From positions 124,001 through 188,000 of the forward strand of contig NZ_JALKAO010000005.1 of assembly GCF_023015985.1 (NCBI RefSeq): a stretch of DNA of 64,000 bases. The letters run 5' to 3'. This document shows positions 59,655 to 64,000 of the stretch, in pieces (within the stretch, counting starts at the first letter, position 1; each line of letters begins with the position of its first letter). Source of the stretch: Marivita sp. S6314. Lineage in GTDB: Bacteria > Pseudomonadota > Alphaproteobacteria > Rhodobacterales > Rhodobacteraceae. A program made the translations under genes and the position numbers. Below the pieces are notes generated by a model, which was not told where the DNA came from, did no database searches, and saw only the letters and a list, made by a program, of their open reading frames with translations.

Positions 59655-59675
59655 AGCTGTTACAAAACGCCCCCT

Positions 59676-59704
59676 CAGCGTGGCACGGTTTTTCATAACT
59701 GCAA
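59676..59704 (-). promoter_or_regulatory. Candidate promoter of the arfB leader transcript
   Basis: TTGCAG (59704-59699), 17 bases, then ACGCTG (59681-59676) on the minus strand, starting 10 bases past the yhhQ stop. The start near 59669 would give a leader of about 190 bases ending at the terminator. The -10 is a poor consensus match. Confidence 0.4.
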
Positions 59705-59713
59705 GCGATTTTT

Positions 59714-60343
59714 TCAGGTGCGGACCGAGTTTCCGCGAAATCGCAGAACAATGAGTCGAAATGGTACCAGTGCGATCAGGGCCAAAGCCAGCTTGACCAT
59801 CCAATCGGCAACCGCCAGCGACACCCATAGCGGCGCAACCGGCCCCGCACCCAGCATCGGCAGCATGTCCCCTGCCCAGGACACATCGTTTTCGGGTTCA
59901 AGGAACACCAGCGTTCCGGAAAACGCGATGGTAAAGAACAGCGCGGTATCCACCGTCGCACCCACCAGCGACGACGCAAGCGGCGCGCGCCACCACGCGC
60001 CTTCGCGCATGCGGTTAAAGATCGCCACATCCAGAAGCTGCGCTGTCAGAAACGCCACACCCGACGCCAAGGCAATGCGGAAGGTCACCAGAGGCCCGAA
60101 TTCTCCTTGGATCTGCGTGCCGACAAGCGAACAGAACACACCGACGATAAAGCCGATAAACACCACCTGACGGGCCGGGCCGGCACCATACAGACGGTTC
60201 ATCAGATCGGTCACCAGAAAGGCAAGCGGATAGGTGAACGCCCCCCAGGTCAGCCAATTGCCAAACAGGAACTGGACTAGGATATTTGAGGCCAACACGA
60301 TGAGGGCCATGGCAAGAATGCCAGGAATATGAGCGCGGGTCAT
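59714..60343 (-). CDS. yhhQ: Queuosine precursor transporter YhhQ (VUT family)
   Basis: A 209-residue membrane protein with about six hydrophobic segments. YPLAFLVTDLMNRLYG near residue 38 and SSLVGATVDTALFFTIAF near 130 are hallmarks of the VUT/ECF-like family that takes up preQ0, preQ1 or queuine for tRNA modification. GGGAG lies 5 bases before the ATG. The upstream 60 bases can form competing hairpins, as expected for a riboswitch-controlled gene. Confidence 0.9.
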   Translation of the reverse strand: MTRAHIPGILAMALIVLASNILVQFLFGNWLTWGAFTYPLAFLVTDLMNRLYGAGPARQVVFIGFIVGVFCSLVGTQIQGEFGPLVTFRIALASGVAFLTAQLLDVAIFNRMREGAWWRAPLASSLVGATVDTALFFTIAFSGTLVFLEPENDVSWAGDMLPMLGAGPVAPLWVSLAVADWMVKLALALIALVPFRLIVLRFRGNSVRT

Positions 60344-60400
60344 TTTGGCTCCCGTTTTTGCAAGGTTGCGGGGACTTGATTCCCGTCATTCGGGAATGGC
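60344..60400 (-). promoter_or_regulatory. Structured leader of yhhQ, possible preQ1-I-type riboswitch
   Basis: In transcript order: TTCCCG (60396-60391), CGGGAA (60385-60380), TCCCCG (60374-60369), an A-rich stretch, then CGGGAG (60354-60349), the Shine-Dalgarno. Each can pair with its neighbour: the first two form a 6-bp hairpin, and CCCG can pair with either flanking CGGG. A short stem plus an A-rich tail ending at the Shine-Dalgarno resembles preQ1-I aptamers. The class assignment is a guess by analogy. Confidence 0.4.
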
Positions 60401-60434
60401 GCGACCCATAGCGCGACATTTTGGCAGGCACAAG

Positions 60435-61313
60435 TTAGTTACCGACCGCGTATTCCACGATTTCTGTCCTCTGGAACCGCTGAAAGTTGTCGTCCGACAC
60501 CATGGTCAGCCGCACTTGCTTGTCCGGTGTCATCCAGACCGACAGCCCTTCCAGATTGTCGTGCACCCGCGCGCGGGTGGTCAAAAGAACCTCGCCGCTG
60601 ATCTCTCCGGCGTCCCGCATATCGAACCTGCGCACCTGGCTGAAAAACCCAAACCCGGCGAATCCACGTTCCAGCACATACAACCGGCCATAGATATCGA
60701 AATCCGACCCAACCGGAAGGAACCCCGGATGGCGCGAAATGCGCAACTCCGTGTCCCAGCCCGCACCTTCGCGAAACCGGTAGACGGTGAACGGCGTCAA
60801 CAGCCCGTCCGACACTTCGGGAATGGCCAGCACCGCGCCATCCGGCCCAATGGCCAGCGCTTCCAGCCCCTTGTTCTTGGGCAGGGCCGTGATTTCCGGA
60901 TGGGTCGGCAGCAAGGACCACGTTCCGTCATGCTCCTGCCGCGCGATCCTGTTCTCATGTTCGAACGACACGTAAAGCCGCCCGGACGCATCGCGCGCGA
61001 TCCCTTCGGTGTCGGTTTTCGGTCGCTTGCCGAACAGCTCTTTCGGAAAGGCGAATTTCGTAATTTCCTTGCTCCGCACCCCGATGATCGTGTCGTTGTG
61101 CCGAAAAATGCTCCCTTCGATCAGATGCCCCCTGTCGCTCATCACGACAAAGCTACTGCCATCGTCAGACAGCTTGATCGCCGAATACCCGCCGAAATGC
61201 TCGCGGTCCTTGGTCCATTCAAACGACGAAAGGAACCGCGCGGCTTGGGGCGTGCGTGTCATGGTGTATCCAGCGGTCACGGAGGTCAGTTGGACGACAG
61301 CACAGCAGAGCAC
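60435..61313 (-). CDS. Esterase-like-activity-of-phytase domain protein
   Basis: A protein of 275-292 residues with a beta-propeller-like pattern: FGGYSAIKLSDDGSSFVVMS near the start, TDTEGIARDASGRLYVSFE, NKGLEALAIGPDGAVLAIPE and DNLEGLSVWMTP. These fit the 'phytase esterase-like' family (PF13449 type). The role is unclear; homologues are periplasmic or secreted. The start is uncertain: GTG 61313 adds a short hydrophobic leader and overlaps mepA by 28 bases, while ATG 61262 begins at MTRTPQAARF without one. Confidence 0.75.
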   Translation of the reverse strand: MLCCAVVQLTSVTAGYTMTRTPQAARFLSSFEWTKDREHFGGYSAIKLSDDGSSFVVMSDRGHLIEGSIFRHNDTIIGVRSKEITKFAFPKELFGKRPKTDTEGIARDASGRLYVSFEHENRIARQEHDGTWSLLPTHPEITALPKNKGLEALAIGPDGAVLAIPEVSDGLLTPFTVYRFREGAGWDTELRISRHPGFLPVGSDFDIYGRLYVLERGFAGFGFFSQVRRFDMRDAGEISGEVLLTTRARVHDNLEGLSVWMTPDKQVRLTMVSDDNFQRFQRTEIVEYAVGN

Positions 61314-62209
61314 TGCGCAGGCAGATCACCCAATGTCAGTTCCCGGCGCGGCTTTGGTTTCGGCGCGTTCGGGTCCGGGGGCGGCGGGTTGAGGATATTG
61401 TTCACCCATTGCTGCGCATCGGCACACCCGTCCCCCCGTGGCGGCGGGGACTGGTCCACACATCCGCGCATCCCGCGCGGGCAGGACAGACGGACATGGA
61501 AATGATAGTGATGCCCCCACCAGGGCCGGATCTTGCGCAGATAGCTGCGGTCCCCTTTTTCGGCGTTGCACATCGCGACCTTGGCCCCGGGAAACACGAA
61601 AATCCGCGACACACGCGGGTCTTTTGCCGCCGCTTTCAGGATATTGTGATGCGACTTCGTCCACTTGTCGTTGGTGAACGCCCCATTGGCCCGGCGCATA
61701 GAAATCGACGAGATGTTTTCGCGTTCACTGCGTGTCAGGTTGAGCCGGTCCGGAGGCAGCATCCAGATATCCGCATCCAGCCCGATCTGATGACTGCGAT
61801 GCCCGGTCAGCATCGGCCCGCCGCGCGGCTGGCTCATGTCGCCCACATAAAGCCCCTTCCAGCCCGGTTCGCGCGCCGCGATGCGGGACAGGTCCTGCAC
61901 AAAATCCACGGTGACCGGCAGCGCCCAGTTGCGGTTCCGCGACAGGCGCATGGCCTGCCATGTAGGCCCGGTTTCGGCCAATTGCACACCACCGGCCATG
62001 CAGCCTTTGGCATAGCCCCCGTAGGCGGCGGCCGATTGCGCCGATCCGTTGCTCATGCCGCCGAACAGTTGCTTGGCCTGCCGCGTGCTCAACACACCCG
62101 CGCTGCGATTGGCCGATACCCCGGCAGAGCTGTTCGAGGACGGAGCCTCGGCCCCGCCACATGCCGTCAAAAGAAATGCCAGTCCGAATAAGAGAGAAAA
62201 CCGTGTCAT
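61286..62209 (-). CDS. mepA: Penicillin-insensitive murein endopeptidase (M74), lipoprotein
   Basis: MepA is a zinc peptidase that cuts D-Ala-mDAP cross-links in peptidoglycan. The 307-residue precursor has a lipobox FLLTAC (Cys17), a Ser/Ala-rich linker, then the zinc-site motifs GHRSHQIGLDADIW (His140 and Asp147 by analogy) and WWGHHYHFHVRLSCP near residues 230-245. The C-terminus is proline-rich (PPPPDPNAPKPKP). The start overlaps the stop of the UMF1-type gene by ATGA. Confidence 0.92.
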   Translation of the reverse strand: MTRFSLLFGLAFLLTACGGAEAPSSNSSAGVSANRSAGVLSTRQAKQLFGGMSNGSAQSAAAYGGYAKGCMAGGVQLAETGPTWQAMRLSRNRNWALPVTVDFVQDLSRIAAREPGWKGLYVGDMSQPRGGPMLTGHRSHQIGLDADIWMLPPDRLNLTRSERENISSISMRRANGAFTNDKWTKSHHNILKAAAKDPRVSRIFVFPGAKVAMCNAEKGDRSYLRKIRPWWGHHYHFHVRLSCPRGMRGCVDQSPPPRGDGCADAQQWVNNILNPPPPDPNAPKPKPRRELTLGDLPAQCSAVLSSN

Positions 62210-63546
62210 GCTGCCGCCCGCTGCCCGTTTGGTTTCACCCAGACTAGCAAGACTAACCCGATCAGGAAAAGCCCTATCACCGGGCTGACCCCCAATTGCT
62301 GTGATCCGGTGGCATAGGTGGTGATCCCGATCAGCAACGGAGCCAGAAAACTGGTCGCCTTGCCCGACAGCGCATAAAGCCCAAATGCTTCGGTCATGCG
62401 GTCAGGGTTGGCCTGTCGCACCATCATGGTGCGGCTGGCCGATTGTATCACACCCCCGGCCGCGCCAATCACCGCGCCGATGATCATGAAGGCAATGTCA
62501 GGCACCACAGACCCTTCGGCCAGCGGAATGCCGAAAAACGCGTCGCGCGAAATCATCACGATGGTAATCCCAACCGCGGTGAGGATCAGGATGCACAGCA
62601 CGATCACCGGCTTTGGCCCAAACCGCACATCGGCCTTTCCCCCCAGCCACGCCGCAATCGCACCGGCAATGATCGCCACGATCCCGAAAGTCCCGGTTTG
62701 CTGCACCCCCCACCCCAGAACACCTGCCGCATAAATGCCGCCAAACGCATACATGCCGTTCAGCGCATCGCGGTAAAACATGGCAGAGGCCAGATAGGCG
62801 AACAGCGATCTCTGCCGGGGCAACCGCACAAGCGTTGCGCGCAGATCCCGCAGCGCTTGCCTGATCGCGCCGTCAGGCGCCTTGCGGGTTTTCGGATCGC
62901 GGACAAACAGGAAAAACGGAACCATGAAGACCGCGAACCAGATCGCGGTCAGCGGTCCAACCGCTCGCGTGCCTTCGCGCAGGTCCGGGTCAAGGCCAAA
63001 TGCCGGGTCCCGCCCGATCAGTGTTCTCCCGGTCTCTGCGCTTTCGGCGAAAAACAGCAACATGATCGCCAGCGCAATCAATCCGCCCACATATCCAAAC
63101 GCCCAGCCGTTGCCGGAAATGCGCCCGATCTCTTCGGGTGTTCCAAGGTCGGGCAACATCGAATTGGTGAAAGTGGTCGCAAACTCCATGCCGATCAGGC
63201 CAATGGCAAAGAACACCAACACGACAAAAAGGTTGAATTCACCGGGCACGGCAAGCCACAGCCCACCAGCCCCCAAGATATACATCAGCGAAAACAGCCA
63301 GATCCAACGCTGGCGATTGCCACCGGTATCCGCCAGCGCCCCCAGCACCGGGGCCGCCAGTGCGATCACGATACCTGCCGCACCCACGCCAAACCCCCAC
63401 GCAGACTGCGCAGTGGTTCCATCGCCGATCAGCTCTTTGATGTAGGGGCCAAAGATAAACGTCAGTAGAAGCGTGTTATACGGCTGACTGGCCCAATCAA
63501 AAAAGAACCAGCCCCAAATCCGTTTGCGTAGACCACGTTGCACCAT
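62206..63546 (-). CDS. UMF1/Atg22-like MFS transporter
   Basis: A 446-residue protein with about twelve hydrophobic segments. It begins MVQRGLRKRIWGWFFFDWAS, with the conserved FFDWASQPYNTLLLTF and SGNGWAFGYVGG motifs of the UMF1 family, whose members include putative amino-acid effluxers. The ATG at 63546 is chosen; in-frame codons to 63594 encode an unlikely N-terminus. It is co-transcribed with mepA. The substrate is unknown. Confidence 0.85.
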   Translation of the reverse strand: MVQRGLRKRIWGWFFFDWASQPYNTLLLTFIFGPYIKELIGDGTTAQSAWGFGVGAAGIVIALAAPVLGALADTGGNRQRWIWLFSLMYILGAGGLWLAVPGEFNLFVVLVFFAIGLIGMEFATTFTNSMLPDLGTPEEIGRISGNGWAFGYVGGLIALAIMLLFFAESAETGRTLIGRDPAFGLDPDLREGTRAVGPLTAIWFAVFMVPFFLFVRDPKTRKAPDGAIRQALRDLRATLVRLPRQRSLFAYLASAMFYRDALNGMYAFGGIYAAGVLGWGVQQTGTFGIVAIIAGAIAAWLGGKADVRFGPKPVIVLCILILTAVGITIVMISRDAFFGIPLAEGSVVPDIAFMIIGAVIGAAGGVIQSASRTMMVRQANPDRMTEAFGLYALSGKATSFLAPLLIGITTYATGSQQLGVSPVIGLFLIGLVLLVWVKPNGQRAAA

Positions 63547-63606
63547 CCTGCGTCCCCCTGACCGGGTTATGGGCAGGAAACCAGGGTCCGGCAAGTCAAC
63601 AAGCGC

Positions 63607-64000
63607 TCAGGTAGCATCCTGCATCGGGGGCCACGGACGCGCCTCTTCGGCCTCAAGCCAACGCGCCACCCAAACGGGCATCTCGGGTGACGTGACACCG
63701 GCAAACCCCATCGCATCCGCCACCCGGTCCGCCGCGACGATCCCGTTCCGGTCAGTGACCGCAGACCGGTACACCGCATGGTTCGCGCATTCGCCATCGG
63801 CTTTCCACATCGACTGTTCGATATAAAAGAACCGCGCATCCCAGCAGATCAGCCGACTGCGCATTTCGATCTTCTCAAAAGTCCGGATCCGGCGTCTGTA
63901 CCGCACGACAACGCCCGCCATGGTCAATCCCCAGCGCTCTTTGCGGATCACGTCCAGCAAGCCGTTCTTTTGCGCCAGAGGGATGCGGCCAAGGTCATAC
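63607..64000 (-). CDS. Thioesterase-like (hotdog) protein, 5' end outside window
   Basis: The minus-strand frame is open to the window edge (131 residues seen, N-terminus missing). The visible part reads YDLGRIPLAQKNGLLDVI, then GLTMAGVVVRYRRRIRTFEK and RLICWDARFFYIEQSMW, typical of the acyl-CoA thioesterase-like family related to THEM4/6 proteins. ATG or TTG codons inside the window are not the true start, since homology continues through them. It lies 60 bases upstream of the UMF1-type gene on the same strand. Confidence 0.85.
   Translation of the reverse strand, partial: YDLGRIPLAQKNGLLDVIRKERWGLTMAGVVVRYRRRIRTFEKIEMRSRLICWDARFFYIEQSMWKADGECANHAVYRSAVTDRNGIVAADRVADAMGFAGVTSPEMPVWVARWLEAEEARPWPPMQDAT

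Noticed and set aside
59639-59655. Fragment of a 16S rRNA gene
   Set aside because: The 17-base match to the 16S 3' end has no rRNA sequence around it; read on the minus strand it is an extended Shine-Dalgarno.

Overview
The window looks like chromosome of an aerobic anoxygenic phototroph of the Rhodobacterales, most likely Roseobacter-clade. It carries a photosynthesis gene cluster in the Rhodobacter-type order with the oxygen-dependent cyclase acsF and no bchE here. It also has GC-rich coding with many ATGA stop/start overlaps, two TRAP transporters, a phenylacetate (paa) cluster and several Rhodobacterales-typical housekeeping genes. No rRNA, tRNA, insertion sequence or CRISPR array was recognised.

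Region 1 (1-18162), pigment and reaction-centre assembly: a truncated ppaA/aerR-like antirepressor gene on the minus strand faces bchF-bchN-bchB-bchH-bchL-bchM-lhaA-puhA-puhB-puhC-small ORF-acsF-puhE-hemA, a tightly packed run. Three TGT-N12-ACA palindromes (PpsR/CrtJ-type sites) lie in the divergent ppaA/bchF gap, one overlapping the bchF -35. A cytochrome c2 gene with a good terminator and a UDP-glucose dehydrogenase follow.

Region 2 (18163-27952), housekeeping: tlpA and argH diverge from a 22-bp gap. They are followed by a small lipoprotein, a DUF2834 protein, lysA, a large Gln-rich TIGR02302-type membrane protein, an acyl-CoA dehydrogenase, and a DUF1295 membrane protein gene broken by both a frameshift and a stop codon.

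Region 3 (27953-39934), an accessory catabolic locus of unknown substrate: CoA ligase, thioesterase, a duplicated HxlR-type regulator, an RPE65-family carotenoid/stilbene-type oxygenase, a thiolase-like protein lacking its second catalytic Cys, an alpha/beta hydrolase, a complete TRAP transporter and a DHA2-type exporter. Together they suggest import, CoA activation and oxidative cleavage of an unsaturated, perhaps phenylpropanoid- or stilbene-like, carboxylate.

Region 4 (40003-58979): a dimethylarginine hydrolase and a DSD1-type PLP enzyme precede a complete phenylacetate degradation locus. The plus-strand operon is paaJ-A-B-C-D-E plus an extra PaaA/PaaC-like gene. The minus-strand operon is paaG-I-K-paaR. 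A second plus-strand run holds a FadB-like enzyme, a TRAP transporter, paaZ and paaX. Two near-identical palindromes (ACCGACC-N4-GGTC-R-ATTAA) sit on the paaJ promoter and on the divergent paaG/fadB-like promoter, and are probably operators of the TetR-type PaaR.

Region 5 (59027-64000), minus strand: arfB preceded by what looks like an attenuator leader (promoter, 18-codon micro-ORF with a 14-nt Shine-Dalgarno, intrinsic terminator); a YhhQ/VUT queuosine-precursor transporter with a structured leader; a phytase-esterase-like protein; mepA; a UMF1-type MFS protein; and a truncated thioesterase at the window edge.
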